A DNA stretch of 64,000 nt from Lysobacterales bacterium (GCA_022841325.1 JALHRS010000011.1:17928-81927), one strand, 5' to 3'; positions 8,842-20,180 are shown, counted from the first letter of the stretch. Numbers and translations: made by a program. Notes: generated by a model not told the origin, from the sequence alone.

Positions 8842-9870
8842 CTACAGGGCCCGCTCCGCCGCCCTGATGCGTTCTGCGGTGTCGGGGTGCGAGGACAGAT
8901 AGGACCAGCCGCTGCTGTCGACGTCCTCGGTATCAGTCCCTTCGGTGGCGGCGTCGAGCTTGCGCAGGGCCTCGGCGAAGGCCCGCGGGCTTTTGCCGCG
9001 ACGTTTCAGTTCGGCAAAGGCATAGGCATCGGCGTCGCGTTCGAACTCGCGCGAATAGGCGCTGTAGACCAGCGTGGTCGGCACCGCGATGATCACCGAG
9101 CTGGCGCTGCCGACATCGCCGAACATCACCGCGGTGAGCACCGCCACCGAGGCGCCGCGCATCACCGTGCGCAGCACATGGCGATGTTCGAGATGGCCGA
9201 CTTCATGCGCCAGCACGGCCAGGAACTGGTCGTCGTTGTCGAACAGTTCGATGATCTGGTCGGTGAACACCACGGTGCCGCCGGGCAGGGCGAAGGCGTT
9301 GGGGCCGATCCAGTCGCGGAATTCCAGCCGGTAGTCGCGGGCCTCGGGCAGATCGGCCACGAAGCGCTGGAACAGCGCCTGCAACTCATCCTGGCGCTGC
9401 GCTGGCAAAGCGGATTCCGAAAAGCCCAGTCCGGCGAGCGACATCAGGGTCTGATGGCCGGCTTCCTGTTCCCAGCTCATCGGCACGGCATAGGCGGCCT
9501 GGTCCGCGGCCCAGGGCACGCCGTACCAGATCAGCATGACGGCGGCGATCAGCGATGCCGCGACACTGGTCAGGGCGATACGCCAGTTGTTTTCCAGCAG
9601 ATGAACCAGCGCCTCGAAGCCGGCGCGGCTGGCAAACATGGCGTCGATGGCGTCATTGTCATCGCTCTGGATCTGGCGGCCATCGACCAGCCAGATGGTG
9701 CGGCGGGTGTTGGCCACGCGCGAGCCTACGCGCGCGGATCGGGCATCGGCGATGATCTCGACGCCCTCGGCATGTTCGATCAACAGCCGCCCCGGCGCAT
9801 CCACGCCAAAGCGGACCGGCAGTTGCGCCGAACTGACGCCGTCGTACAGATAGCCCTGCGCCCAGTTCAC
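8842..9870 (-). CDS. M48-family membrane-associated zinc metallopeptidase
   Basis: A 342-residue protein with a membrane segment (NNWRIALTSVAASLIAAVMLIW) after a ~90-residue N-terminal domain, then an M48 domain with the zinc motif His-Glu-x-x-His in VLAHEVGHLEHRH and the third ligand Glu in SREFERDADAYA. A C-terminal SSHPDTAERIRA helix is typical of YcaL/LoiP-like M48 proteins. The GTG start at 9870 overlaps the yjgN-like stop (GTGA), so the two are translationally coupled; longer upstream frame lies inside that gene. Likely role is membrane or periplasmic protein quality control (family inference). Confidence 0.9.
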   Translation of the reverse strand: MNWAQGYLYDGVSSAQLPVRFGVDAPGRLLIEHAEGVEIIADARSARVGSRVANTRRTIWLVDGRQIQSDDNDAIDAMFASRAGFEALVHLLENNWRIALTSVAASLIAAVMLIWYGVPWAADQAAYAVPMSWEQEAGHQTLMSLAGLGFSESALPAQRQDELQALFQRFVADLPEARDYRLEFRDWIGPNAFALPGGTVVFTDQIIELFDNDDQFLAVLAHEVGHLEHRHVLRTVMRGASVAVLTAVMFGDVGSASSVIIAVPTTLVYSAYSREFERDADAYAFAELKRRGKSPRAFAEALRKLDAATEGTDTEDVDSSGWSYLSSHPDTAERIRAAERAL

Positions 9871-10955
9871 CAGCTGATGTCCAGATCGAACAGATCGGCT
9901 GCTTCGGAGCCCAAAGCCGGCGCGCTGCTGGCGGCATCGGCAAAGAACTGATCCGGATCGCCACCGGGCAGGAACTGCAGATGATCGGCGCGATACTGCG
10001 CCACGCGAATCCGCGCCCATGGGTAGAGCAAACCCAGGCTGCAGAGGATGGCCAGCGTGTTGGTCATGAAAATCCAGGCCATGTCCCAGCCCGAAATGCT
10101 GCTCTTGAAGCGGCAATCGCCGACTTCGATGCCGTTGAACATCAGATTGGCGGTGGCCGCGCGCACATAGACGCCGACGGCGAACATCAGCAGGTAGAGC
10201 ATTGCAGCCATCAGATAGATCAGCGTCTTCAGACGCTCGGGATCATGGCTGACACCGCCAAGGACGACGTTGAACACGTTGCTGAATACCACAAAGGCGA
10301 TTGCGGCCCCGATCATGGCCACCAGAGCCAGCACGTAGACCGCATAGAACTGCGAAGTTTGGCAGCTGAATCTGAGGCGGGTGCCGCCATAGCGATGATG
10401 CGAGGCCAGCCACTCCGTTTGCAGGCGGGCCACCAGCGGAAAGGCGAGGTAGAGCGTGAATACACTCGCCACCGGGAGCAGGATGTAGTACTTGAAGGCT
10501 TCGCCGTAGCTGCCATCAAAACCAAAACGGATGCTGCGCCAGGCCGAATAGCGGGCGCGGAAGGCGAGCGAACGGGTGAGCATCCACGGAAACAGGAACA
10601 TCAGCAGGAAGGCCAGGCCCAGATTCAGAAAGGGCGAAATCTGCGCCGAGCCCACATAGGCCAGCAGCAGCAGCGCCGCCACGGCGCGACCCTTGAGGAT
10701 GGCAATGGGATCGGCCAGATACTCGAAGGGTGTGCCGCCCACCGAGGTGTTGCCGTAGAAGTAGCGCTCGCTGCGCACCTTGGCCCAGGCTGAATACACG
10801 CCCAGCGTGACGATGGTCAGCGCCAGATTGACGATCCAGATGCGGAAGTACTCGCTGGCCGTGCCGGTAAAGCGGAAGGGTAGAGTTCGCGTGTCTTCGG
10901 CAAAGCGATGTGGCAAAGCGGCAAACGCCGCCGGGTCTTCGGCAGAAAGCGACAT
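9867..10955 (-). CDS. YjgN/DUF898-family integral membrane protein
   Basis: A 362-residue membrane protein of the DUF898 (YjgN) family, with about six hydrophobic segments. The family motifs are visible twice: YSAWAKVRSERYFYGNTS near the N terminus and YPWARIRVAQYRADHL near the C terminus. Function is not established for the family. It lies 18 bases downstream of the TonB-C-like gene and overlaps the M48 protease by four bases; the DUF898-M48 pairing is itself common in proteobacteria, which suggests a shared envelope function. Confidence 0.9.
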   Translation of the reverse strand: MSLSAEDPAAFAALPHRFAEDTRTLPFRFTGTASEYFRIWIVNLALTIVTLGVYSAWAKVRSERYFYGNTSVGGTPFEYLADPIAILKGRAVAALLLLAYVGSAQISPFLNLGLAFLLMFLFPWMLTRSLAFRARYSAWRSIRFGFDGSYGEAFKYYILLPVASVFTLYLAFPLVARLQTEWLASHHRYGGTRLRFSCQTSQFYAVYVLALVAMIGAAIAFVVFSNVFNVVLGGVSHDPERLKTLIYLMAAMLYLLMFAVGVYVRAATANLMFNGIEVGDCRFKSSISGWDMAWIFMTNTLAILCSLGLLYPWARIRVAQYRADHLQFLPGGDPDQFFADAASSAPALGSEAADLFDLDISW

Positions 10956-10973
10956 GTGAAGTCCGGTTCTAGA

Positions 10974-11726
10974 TCAGCTCCCTTCCAGCTCACTGAGCCC
11001 CAGGTCGCCTCCGATGGACTGAGGTCTGGCATCCAGCGCCGTAGCGAAACTCTCACGCTGCTCTTTCGGTTGTTCGGGACGGAACACCAGCTTCGAGCCA
11101 CCATCCAGCCGTACGGTGTAGGAGATGTCGGACTCACGGCGCAGCAGGATCTTGATGGGTACCCTGGCCCAGCCTTCAAGCGCGTGTCCGCCGATGCGTT
11201 CCGGCTTGAATTCCCAGGTGTAGGCAGCCTTGAGCGCCATATCCTTGACCCGCTCGACGGGGATAGAGGCATTTTCGACCGTGGCCTCAACGACCTTTCC
11301 GGCTTGGTCATAACGCACCAGGGTCATGATGCTGACGTTTTCGCCGCGGCGCATCATGCTCGGCGGGATCTTGGGGCCACGGGCGCGGGTCATTGCCGCG
11401 CCAGTGGAGACATCAACCACTTCCAGGTGCAATCCATCTGCGGCCTCGCGCAGCCCGATGCTCAACCACAGTGTGGCTTCAACCGGTGCTGGGACGCCGT
11501 TCAGCCGCGCCGGTTCGAATTCAACGGCCTTGATGCGTTCGACTACTGCAGCAGCGGTCTTCGCGTCCAGCATTGGCGTGATCTCGCCGACGCTCTGCAC
11601 GCGGCCATCGGCATCAACGATCACGGGCGCAGAAATCTGGCTGCGCAGATTCTCGGGCAGTGTTCCGGCGGCCACAGTCGCACCAGCCATGCCCAGCAGC
11701 AAGAGAAGTGCAATTCGAACAAACAT
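10974..11726 (-). CDS. Secreted protein with TonB-C-like domain
   Basis: A 250-residue exported protein (signal peptide MFVRIALLLLLGMAGATVAAG). Two segments resemble the TonB C-terminal fold used by so-called energy-transducer TonB proteins: residues about 25-110 (ISAPVIVDADGRV... VEFEPARLNG) and about 125-200 (VRYDQAGKVVEATVE...YTWEFKPER). It lacks the N-terminal membrane anchor and Pro-rich linker of a real TonB, so it is unlikely to energise receptors. The ATG at 11726 gives the signal peptide. It is the first gene of a minus-strand operon with yjgN-like and M48 genes. Confidence 0.75.
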   Translation of the reverse strand: MFVRIALLLLLGMAGATVAAGTLPENLRSQISAPVIVDADGRVQSVGEITPMLDAKTAAAVVERIKAVEFEPARLNGVPAPVEATLWLSIGLREAADGLHLEVVDVSTGAAMTRARGPKIPPSMMRRGENVSIMTLVRYDQAGKVVEATVENASIPVERVKDMALKAAYTWEFKPERIGGHALEGWARVPIKILLRRESDISYTVRLDGGSKLVFRPEQPKEQRESFATALDARPQSIGGDLGLSELEGS

Positions 11727-11810
11727 GGGCTTTTCGGCTCCGATGAGAATCAGAGTTGGGAGACTAACGACTGTTACGCTTGCGCACAATGTTGCGCTTG
11801 GTTACGTAGC

Positions 11811-12215
11811 TCAGCCGCGCTCCAGCATGAAATTGCCGGACGGGTCGCTGGCCGCGATCTTGGAAGCGAGCTCGGGTCTAGGCGGCGGCGCGCTGCCGCG
11901 CGGAGCCAGCTTCACGGCAGTGCCATAAGCCAGCAGCTCGGCCGCGCCGGCCATGATCGGCGAGGTGGTGAAGCGCACACAGACGATGCCGTCGGCCTGC
12001 AGCCGTTTGGCCTGCATCTTCATGCGATCCAGGGCCTGCTCGCGGGCCTCGGCCATCATCTTGGTGTATTCGGTGATCTCGCCGCCGACCAGGGTGCGCA
12101 GTGCGGCGAGGATGTCCTTGCCGATATGACGTGAGCGGATGGTGTTGCCGGTGACCATGCCCAGGGTGGCGATGATCTCGTGCTCGGTAAACTGATCCTG
12201 GGTGGTGATCTTCAT
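11811..12215 (-). CDS. YbjQ/UPF0145-family protein
   Basis: A 134-residue protein beginning MKITTQDQFTEHEIIATLGMVTGNTIRSRHIGKDI, the typical YbjQ N terminus. The domain forms small homo-oligomers; a heavy-metal-binding role has been proposed but not proven. The C terminus carries about 25 extra residues rich in Pro and Ala. It lies 22 bases after a small membrane-protein gene and probably forms an operon with it. Confidence 0.9.
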   Translation of the reverse strand: MKITTQDQFTEHEIIATLGMVTGNTIRSRHIGKDILAALRTLVGGEITEYTKMMAEAREQALDRMKMQAKRLQADGIVCVRFTTSPIMAGAAELLAYGTAVKLAPRGSAPPPRPELASKIAASDPSGNFMLERG

Positions 12216-12237
12216 GCGCGCCTGCTCCTGCCACCGT

Positions 12238-12456
12238 CTACTGGTCGACGTTGTCCGAATAGTAATCGTCTTCCTTGTTGCGCAAGCGCTCGCCCAGCAC
12301 CTTGATGAACAGCGCACCGATGCCGATCAGGCCGATCAGCCCGAGCAGGCCAAAGGGAAAAGCCGCAAAGACCCCGACCAGCAAGGCGCCCAGATATACC
12401 AGCGCCAACAGGCCCAGACAGGCGTAGCCGATCTTCTCGAAGCCATCCATTGCCAT
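12238..12456 (-). CDS. Small membrane protein upstream of ybjQ-like gene
   Basis: A 72-residue protein with two adjacent hydrophobic segments (about residues 8-30 and 32-52) and an acidic C terminus. The ATG at 12456 is followed two codons later by another possible ATG. Coupling to the YbjQ-like gene (22-base spacing) is the only functional clue. Product unknown. Confidence 0.7.
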   Translation of the reverse strand: MAMDGFEKIGYACLGLLALVYLGALLVGVFAAFPFGLLGLIGLIGIGALFIKVLGERLRNKEDDYYSDNVDQ

Positions 12457-12956
12457 CTCCACTTGCGGCGAGTGTGGAGATTGTAGGGGAAGGGGCACGG
12501 CGCGCGGGGGACGGGGCAGGGGGCAGGGGAAAGCCCGGCGTGGCGCTCTTGTAGGTCCAGACTTGTCTGGACGCTTTCTCAGCACGTCGCCAAGAGCGTC
12601 CAGACAAGTCTGGACCTACACGAGCCTGGATCTGGCGTCATTGCGAGCCGTGTGTCGGTTCGATACTGCCTATGGGCCATGAACCACCGGCGTCATCGCG
12701 ACCCCGGACTTGTTCCGGGGGGAGCAATCCAGAAGCACCGTCTCGGAAGCACTGCATTGCTTCGTCGCTTCGCTCCTCGCAAAGGCTCAACAACTGACGG
12801 CAAGGGTCCATGCGACAAGTAGCCCGGGTAAGCCAAAGGCGCACCCGGGAGTTGCAGGGCCGACGCCCAGTTCACGTAGCCTGGTGTGCCGCGTCGCGGC
12901 TCACCGGGGCTCTTTCGCCAGCGCTGCGCTCTTCGGGCTACACCGGATGCGAGGGC
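12457..12956. repeat. Repeat-filled spacer
   Basis: Contains GGGGCAG 7-mers (about 12512-12530), a family A palindromic pair (12551-12619) and a family B element (12690-12783). No gene is supported. Confidence 0.85.
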
Positions 12957-13430
12957 TCAGCTGTTCAGCCGCAGCAACTCGGCATTCAGGGCGGTCGCAA
13001 AGCTCACCCAGGCCAGATAGGGCAGCAGCAGCGCTGCCGCCCAACGGCTGACGCGGGCGAAGCGGATGATGGTGGCGAGGATGGCCAGCCACAGCGCCAG
13101 AATGACGATCAGCGCGCCGCCCAGCGCGTGCGCTCCGAAGAACGCGGGCGTCCACAGCGCGTTGAGCAGCAGTTGCACGCCGAATGCGACCAGCGCCGAT
13201 CGCACCAGCGGCGAAGGTCCGCGCAGCCAGACCAGTCCGGCGGCGATACCCATCATCAGATAAAGCGCTGTCCACACCGGCCCGAACAGCCAGTTCGGCG
13301 GTTGCCAGACCGGCTTGATCAGCGCCGCGAACCAGGCATCCGGCGGAAAGGCCGCGCCACCGGCAGCGGCAAGAAAAGGCAGCAGCGCCCAGGGCAGCAG
13401 GAACCAGCGGGAGCGGGGTTTCGGGGACAT
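12957..13430 (-). CDS. tspO: TspO/MBR-family tryptophan-rich membrane protein
   Basis: A 157-residue five-helix membrane protein. The TspO hallmark PVWQPPNWLFGPVWTALYLMMG lies near residue 45 and the aromatic LLNALWTPAFFG near residue 105, both part of the porphyrin/benzodiazepine-binding pocket in the family. Family members bind tetrapyrroles and cholesterol-like ligands. The ATG at 13430 is favoured; the open frame upstream is repeat-like. Monocistronic as far as can be seen. Confidence 0.93.
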   Translation of the reverse strand: MSPKPRSRWFLLPWALLPFLAAAGGAAFPPDAWFAALIKPVWQPPNWLFGPVWTALYLMMGIAAGLVWLRGPSPLVRSALVAFGVQLLLNALWTPAFFGAHALGGALIVILALWLAILATIIRFARVSRWAAALLLPYLAWVSFATALNAELLRLNS

Positions 13431-13573
13431 CGGGACACCGGCGATGGCAGTTGCGGCGACCCTACGCGCCCGGGTGTGTAGCGGCGGTGGTCGCGCAGGT
13501 ATCGATGGTGGATTCTTCGCCTGTGGCGAAGGATCCACCCTACGCGGGGAGCCCGGCCACCCGCGGGCCCGCT

Positions 13574-13606
13574 CTCCCCTTTTCCCTTTTCCCTTTCCCT
13601 TTTTCC
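13574..13606. repeat. CCCTTTT heptamer tract
   Basis: About four imperfect 7-base units of CCCTTTT just downstream of ettA. A comparable CTTTTTC array occurs at 45331-45361. Confidence 0.7.
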
Positions 13607-13612
13607 AGCCCC

Positions 13613-15277
<1,665 letters not shown>

Positions 15278-15869
15278 GGATGCGCTCCTTGCGGGCGAGG
15301 CGCAAGAAGCGCCCGCCAATGGACCTGATCAGGTAGCCGCGTATGCTGCCAGTCGCGCGTAGAGGGGGCAAATGGTTCTGGGGGCGCGGGACTGTTTCGC
15401 TGCTTGGGCTTGGAAGTGCTGGCGCTGCCCTAAGGCGCGTGCAGAGGTAAAACGTCAAACGTAAAACGTCAATTGGCTCTCGCGTGCCGGGGCCTGTGGG
15501 ATTCCCGGTCGCCCCTGGCGGTGCGCTTATTCGCGCAGCAAACCGTGGAGGTAGGTCACGTTGACCCGAAGGGTCTACGTGACAGCTGCGTCAGTCACGT
15601 AGGCCGCTTCGCGGCCAACGTGACCTACATTAAAATCAAAGGCGTGCGGTATGTTTGGTGAGAGCGGGCTGCGCCCGCGATGACGGGCTGCCGCACGCCG
15701 CAGATCCGGACGCGGACAGAGTCCGCTCCCACAGTTTCCACGCTGCGAGCTCCCGATTGACGTTTTACGTATCACGTTTGACTGCCTGCCGCGAAACTTC
15801 GCCCGCCTCAAACGCAAGAAGGCCGGGGATCTCTCCCCGGCCTTCTTGCGATCGAACCGCGAAAGACTG
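15278..15869. repeat. Repeat spacer with heptamers and family E double hairpin
   Basis: Contains AAACGTC/AAACGTA 7-mers (15447-15476), two inverted copies of the family E element (GTAGGTCACGTTGACCC... and its complement, 15549-15629) and a further ACGTTTTACG stretch (15755-15780). No gene is seen. Confidence 0.8.
15815..15850. terminator. Intrinsic terminator downstream of the M35 protease gene
   Basis: A perfect inverted repeat CAAGAAGGCCGGGGA / TCCCCGGCCTTCTTG with a very short loop. It lies 20 bases beyond the minus-strand stop at 15870; the A/T-rich stem base could serve either strand. Confidence 0.7.
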
Positions 15870-16943
15870 TCAGTTCAACGCCGGCGTGTTCTCGGCAAAG
15901 TACTCGTGGTTGTCGGCATTGGCGACGGCCTTGCTTGGCGTGCGCGAGGCCAGGTTCTTGGCGGCGGTCTGGCCGTAGGCATTGTCCTTGGTGCCGCCGT
16001 TGACGGTGAAGTGGCTCATCTCGTGGATGATCGTGCCACCGCGCGAGTCGGTGCCGGCGGTCGGTGCCGACCAGAAGGCATTGCAGAGATGGATCACATA
16101 CGGCTGGGACGGATACACATAGGCGTAGGCGCTGGCGGCCGACGGCGTGCAGTAACAGTCGTAGGTGATGGTGGCGCTGATCATGGCGTTGTTGATCAGG
16201 TTGAAGTGGCTCTTGACCGTGTTGTAGCGGCTGGAAGTGTAGCTGCCGAACCAGGTCGTGTAGCGGCTGCCCCGGGTGCCGGCATTCAGATAGGCGGCCG
16301 AGTTTGCCGAATAGCTCTGGGCCTGACTGTGGGCGCTGGGCAGTGCGGATTGCTGCGAACTGGAGCAATTGGCATAGGTGGCCGCCTTGGTGAAGGCCAG
16401 GTTCTGCCGGATGCCGCCTATGGATGCGTAGTAGCTGGGCGAACGTCCCATCGAATACAGGTCGATCGCGTCGGCATCCACCGTCGCGGCCCCCAGATCC
16501 TCGACATGCCCGGTCTTCTCGTCGGTGGCCATCATGTAGCTGAGCTGGCCGTCGAAGCTGACGCTGTAGCTGCCGGCGTTGACCATCTCGTAGGAGGCCG
16601 CCAGATTGACCTCCGCACTCAGGGTCTGCCCCGGCGCGATCTTCACGAAGTCGCTGGCTTCCGGATGGCCCCAATGCACGATCTTGTCCATGTAGCGCAC
16701 CGGCTGGCCCTGGTAGCTGACCGTGAACATTTCGCGCGACATGCCGTCCAGCGGCGTTTCCCAGCGCAGCACATAAACCGCCTCATTGGACTGGTTGGTG
16801 ATCTGCCAGAGCACGGACTCGCCCGGCGACGCCTTGGTCGTCTGTGCCTTGAGTTCGACGCTCAGCGGAATCCCCGCCGCCGAGGCGCTGCCCAAGCCGC
16901 ACAGCAGCAACGCACCCACGATCAACCGCAGACTGCTCTTCAT
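15870..16943 (-). CDS. Secreted M35 (aspzincin) metalloendopeptidase, deuterolysin/Lys-endopeptidase type
   Basis: A 357-residue exported protease. After a signal peptide (about 22 residues) comes a ~130-residue beta-rich domain, then the catalytic domain. The aspzincin zinc site is His307-Glu-Met-Ser-His311 followed by Gly-Thr-Lys-Asp320 in GGTKDNAYG, the pattern of M35 peptidyl-Lys endopeptidases and deuterolysins. Several Cys suggest disulfides. The C terminus NHEYFAENTPALN is typical of the family. Expected to be extracellular and to degrade proteins. A perfect 16-base palindrome lies 28 bases upstream of the start. Confidence 0.92.
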   Translation of the reverse strand: MKSSLRLIVGALLLCGLGSASAAGIPLSVELKAQTTKASPGESVLWQITNQSNEAVYVLRWETPLDGMSREMFTVSYQGQPVRYMDKIVHWGHPEASDFVKIAPGQTLSAEVNLAASYEMVNAGSYSVSFDGQLSYMMATDEKTGHVEDLGAATVDADAIDLYSMGRSPSYYASIGGIRQNLAFTKAATYANCSSSQQSALPSAHSQAQSYSANSAAYLNAGTRGSRYTTWFGSYTSSRYNTVKSHFNLINNAMISATITYDCYCTPSAASAYAYVYPSQPYVIHLCNAFWSAPTAGTDSRGGTIIHEMSHFTVNGGTKDNAYGQTAAKNLASRTPSKAVANADNHEYFAENTPALN

Positions 16944-17481
16944 CGTTATTCCCCCCACAAAGTTTGGCCCCCGTTCCTAGGAACGGATTCGGTCGCCGGC
17001 CGCATCCCCATGCGTTTTGGCGTGGCTGCATTTTCAGCGAAGGTTCAGGGAAGTCAACGAGCCCAATTGGTTTCTGGTGTACCGAATGTTGGGGCATCAG
17101 ACTGCGTCTGGTTGTCCGTACAAAGCAAGTCGCGAGCGTCTGGATTCGCGCATTTCAGAAAACACTCATGTAGCGGTGCCGGTCTGCAAGCCGCCGCAGG
17201 CCGTTCAAAACAGGTCTGCAGTGAACGCTCTCATCTGTAACGTTGTGTTTCGCAGGCCTGATTCTGGCTTTCTCTGGCGCGAATCAGCTGCGGGCGCGTC
17301 TGCTGGTTGATCGACCCTGAGCGTCGGAGCGATGATCCTGGGCAAGCCCGGCCTCGGTGCGTCCAGACCTGGCTGGACGTTCTCTGTCCGCAGGTGGCGC
17401 CTGGGTGAACACCAGTGCGCCACTGGCGGTACTGCGCAGCAGAACGCCGTCGGCGGATATGCAATCAGCGCGATGCGCGCC
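16944..17481. other. Gene-free spacer with a palindrome and one family A arm
   Basis: Apart from the palindrome CCGTTCCTAGGAACGG at 16971-16986 and a diverged single family A arm at 17361-17380, nothing recognisable is seen. Short frames here lack family features. Confidence 0.6.
16971..16986. promoter_or_regulatory. 16-bp perfect palindrome upstream of the M35 protease gene
   Basis: CCGTTCCTAGGAACGG is a perfect dyad located 28-43 bases before the ATG at 16943. Position fits an operator or a 5' UTR hairpin; which regulator, if any, is unknown. Confidence 0.4.
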
Positions 17482-17925
17482 TCATATGCCCTCGGTCGCA
17501 ATATCGCGCAGCGGTCGCTGTGCATATTGAGCTGTGAAACTCTTGGTGTCCCAGACTTCAAACTCAGGCAACCAGCGGCCCACGGCATCGATGTCGATGG
17601 GGCACAAGCCGGGTTCGGGGTTTGGGCGCCGTCGTCCCAGTCGGGATTCGATCGCCCGCAGCAACTCGCGCAGGCGCTCTCGATCCAGCTCGCTGTGAAT
17701 CACCGCCGCCTGATTCAGGTAGGCCGGCGCCTCGGCGCTGCCGGCAGCCGGTGTGCAGTGGCGGCCGGAGCGCGCGATCACGCCGAATTCGTCATCGAGC
17801 AGGCGCAGCGCTGCATCCAGTTGCCGTTCGGCATTCACATTGCTGCCCAGCATCAGCAGGACCCGTGGCGGCGTACCGGTCGATTGCGCTGTGCCGGCCA
17901 CGCTAGTCGTTGTAGCGATCTTCAT
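17482..17925 (-). CDS. folK: FolK-like 6-hydroxymethyl-7,8-dihydropterin pyrophosphokinase
   Basis: A 147-residue HPPK-family protein of folate synthesis. Visible motifs are LLMLGSNVNAERQLDAAL near the N terminus, YLNQAAVIHSELDRERLRELL in the middle and IESRLGR with a PIDIDA segment equivalent to the family's LDIDLL. It is slightly shorter than typical HPPK. The ATG at 17925 overlaps the end of folB by 23 bases, giving the folB-folK pairing that supports the assignment despite modest divergence. Confidence 0.8.
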   Translation of the reverse strand: MKIATTTSVAGTAQSTGTPPRVLLMLGSNVNAERQLDAALRLLDDEFGVIARSGRHCTPAAGSAEAPAYLNQAAVIHSELDRERLRELLRAIESRLGRRRPNPEPGLCPIDIDAVGRWLPEFEVWDTKSFTAQYAQRPLRDIATEGI

Positions 17926-18304
17926 CCGCCCGGGCCTGTTCGATGGCGTCACGGTCCATGTCCACCCGCACCGCGATCTCGGCCGGCAGCAGCCCGGCGA
18001 TCGATTTCCAGGCGGTCAGGCTGACACTGCGCAGCGGGAAACGCTGCAGCAGATGCCCGCCGAGCTCATGGGTGAAGCTCTCCAGCAGCTCGTGCTGATG
18101 ACGGCGTCCGAACTCCCGCACCTGGGCGCAGACCTCGTCATAGTCCACGGTATCGACCAGGGCATCGCTGCGCGCCGCGCGGCGCGCGTCCAGGCGCAGT
18201 TCCAGGTCCAGCTTCAGCGCCTGGGGCGCCTGCTTCTCGTGTTCATAGACACCGATCATGGTGTCCACGCGCAGATTCTTGATCAGGATCGTGGTCAGGC
18301 TCAT
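17903..18304 (-). CDS. folB: Dihydroneopterin aldolase FolB
   Basis: A 133-residue FolB that converts dihydroneopterin to 6-hydroxymethyl-dihydropterin. The N terminus [21 protein letters not shown] and the [10 protein letters not shown] and LLESFTHEL segments are family hallmarks, including the catalytic Lys/Glu region. It overlaps tsaD by four bases (ATGA) and folK by 23 bases, forming a tsaD-folB-folK operon on the minus strand. Confidence 0.95.
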   Translation of the reverse strand: MSLTTILIKNLRVDTMIGVYEHEKQAPQALKLDLELRLDARRAARSDALVDTVDYDEVCAQVREFGRRHQHELLESFTHELGGHLLQRFPLRSVSLTAWKSIAGLLPAEIAVRVDMDRDAIEQARADEDRYND

Positions 18305-19320
18305 GGGCTACCTGCAGGCGGCGACAGCGTGGAGAGATCGCGTCTGGGCGTGGCGCGGATACAGGCATCCTCGCGTTCGCCTGCGACCAGGCGCAGGGCG
18401 CCGGCCAGTGCGATCATGGCGCCGTTGTCGGTACAGAACAGCGGTCGCGGGAAATGCACGCTGGCGGCGCGCTCGCCGAGTTCGGCCTGCAGTCGCTGGC
18501 GCAGCCGCCGATTGGCGCCGACGCCGCCGGCAACCACCAGCCGATCGCGCCCGGTCTCATCCAGCGCCCGCAGGCATTTCCAGATCAGCGTATCCACCAC
18601 GGCCTCTTCGAAGCCGCGGGCGATATCGGCGTACTGCGCGGGATCGCTGCGCTTGGCCGCCAGCATGACCTGAGTCTTCAGGCCGCTGAAGCTGAAATCC
18701 AGCGTCGGTCGATCGGTCAGTGGGCGCGCGAACCTGAAGGCCTTGGGATCGCCGTCCTCGGCCAGCCTGGCCAGGGCCGGGCCGCCCGGATATCCGAGGC
18801 CGAGCAGCTTGGCGGTCTTGTCGAAGGCCTCGCCGGCAGCGTCATCCAGGGTATCGCCCAGCTGTCGATACTGGCCAACTCCAGCCACATCCATCAGCAG
18901 GCTGTGACCGCCCGAGACGATCAGCGCGACGAAGGGAAAGGCCGGTGCCGGCTCCTCCAGCAGCGGCGCCAGCAGATGCCCTTCCAGGTGATGCACGCCC
19001 AGAGCCGGGATATCCAGTGTCCAGGCCAGAGTCTTGGCCAGGGTGGCACCCGTCAGCAGGGCGCCGATCAGGCCTGGACCTTCGGTGTAGGCGACGCCGT
19101 CGAGATCTCGCCGCGTCAGTTTCGCCTCCGCCAGCACCTGGTCGATCAGCGGCAGCAGCCGCAGGATATGGTCGCGGGAGGCCAGTTCGGGGACCACACC
19201 ACCGTAATCCTGATGCAGCGCAGCCTGCGTGTGCAGCGCGTGCGCCAGCAAGCCATGGTCGGTGTCGTAGACCGCAATGCCGGTCTCGTCACAGCTGGTT
19301 TCTATCCCCAATACACGCAT
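18301..19320 (-). CDS. tsaD: tRNA t6A37 threonylcarbamoyltransferase TsaD
   Basis: A 339-residue ASKHA-fold protein that transfers threonylcarbamoyl to A37 of ANN-decoding tRNAs, with TsaB and TsaE. The start [19 protein letters not shown], the metal ligands in [23 protein letters not shown] and [13 protein letters not shown] are diagnostic. Length is normal. The gene is divergent from rpsU across an ~80-base promoter region, a common gammaproteobacterial arrangement. Confidence 0.97.
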   Translation of the reverse strand: MRVLGIETSCDETGIAVYDTDHGLLAHALHTQAALHQDYGGVVPELASRDHILRLLPLIDQVLAEAKLTRRDLDGVAYTEGPGLIGALLTGATLAKTLAWTLDIPALGVHHLEGHLLAPLLEEPAPAFPFVALIVSGGHSLLMDVAGVGQYRQLGDTLDDAAGEAFDKTAKLLGLGYPGGPALARLAEDGDPKAFRFARPLTDRPTLDFSFSGLKTQVMLAAKRSDPAQYADIARGFEEAVVDTLIWKCLRALDETGRDRLVVAGGVGANRRLRQRLQAELGERAASVHFPRPLFCTDNGAMIALAGALRLVAGEREDACIRATPRRDLSTLSPPAGSP

Positions 19321-19403
19321 GCTTTGATCGTTCAGCCAAGTTCGGGTTATGATTGTGGGCTCGCTAGGCGCCGAGCGCCAGCCAGTACCACCACGGAGTG
19401 TCC

Positions 19404-19619
19404 ATGCCCAACGTTAAAGTCCGCGAAAACGAACCCTTTGAGTTTGCCCTGCGCCGCTTCAAGCGCTCGTGCGAGAAGGCCGGTGTGTTGAGTGAAGTCC
19501 GCCGCCGCGAGTTCTACGAAAAGCCGACCCAGGAGCGCAAGCGCAAGCTCGCCGCCGCGGTCAAGCGTAACCTGCGTCGCGTCTCGCGCGATGTGACGAA
19601 GCGTCAGCGGATGTATTGA
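19404..19619 (+). CDS. rpsU: 30S ribosomal protein S21
   Basis: A 71-residue basic protein, full-length S21: [19 protein letters not shown]... ending [10 protein letters not shown]. An in-frame GTG two codons upstream is ignored because S21 begins at the Met-Pro-Asn. GGAG at 19395-19398 is close to the start. A strong terminator follows, so yqeY downstream is probably transcribed separately. Confidence 0.98.
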   Translation: MPNVKVRENEPFEFALRRFKRSCEKAGVLSEVRRREFYEKPTQERKRKLAAAVKRNLRRVSRDVTKRQRMY

Positions 19620-19669
19620 TGGCTGCGGGCAGGCGCTGAACGCCTGCCGCGAATCAGGATACTCCGAAT

Positions 19670-19701
19670 GCCGCCGACGGCTTGCCCGTCGGTGGCTTTT
19701 T
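19670..19701 (+). terminator. rpsU terminator
   Basis: Stem GCCGCCGACGG / CCGTCGGTGGC with a CTTGC loop followed by TTTTT. It lies 50 bases after the rpsU stop; another hairpin (GGCAGGCG/CGCCTGCC) sits between. Confidence 0.85.
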
Positions 19702-20180
19702 GCGTTTTTGGTGGGTCGAGATCAGCCAGCTGGTTCACGGAAAAGGCGGAACACGCGCCGGAGTGCTGGATCGGCCTGCCCAAGCTACATCGACCGTCAA
19801 CGGGCGCCATTGCGAGCCGCGTGTATCGGCCCGACACTGCGCACGGGCCTTGAACTCGCCGTCGTAGGTCATGTTGTCCGCGTCAGCGGACTACGTGACA
19901 TCGAGTTGCCTCACGTAGCTCGCTACGCGAGCAACGTGGCCTACAACAGCAAATCAAAAACTTACGATATAGGTTCATGGAGAGCACCTGGTTCGCCATG
20001 ACATTTCAGGCCGGCCACGAACCCCGGCGTCATGGCGACCCCGGACTTGATCCGGCCGAAGCAATCCAGGGGCATGCCACAAAGCACTGGATTGCTTCGT
20101 CACTGCGTTCCTCGCAATGACGCCTCCAGGGTATGTGATCGGCGACGTATCAATGAATGACTGCAAGGAGAGAAACCCAC
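19702..20180. repeat. Spacer between rpsU and yqeY with family E and B repeats
   Basis: A family E pair (about 19863-19945, GTAGGTCATGTTGTCCGC and complement) and a family B element (20028-20123). No gene is seen; overlapping short frames are repeat translations. Confidence 0.8.
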
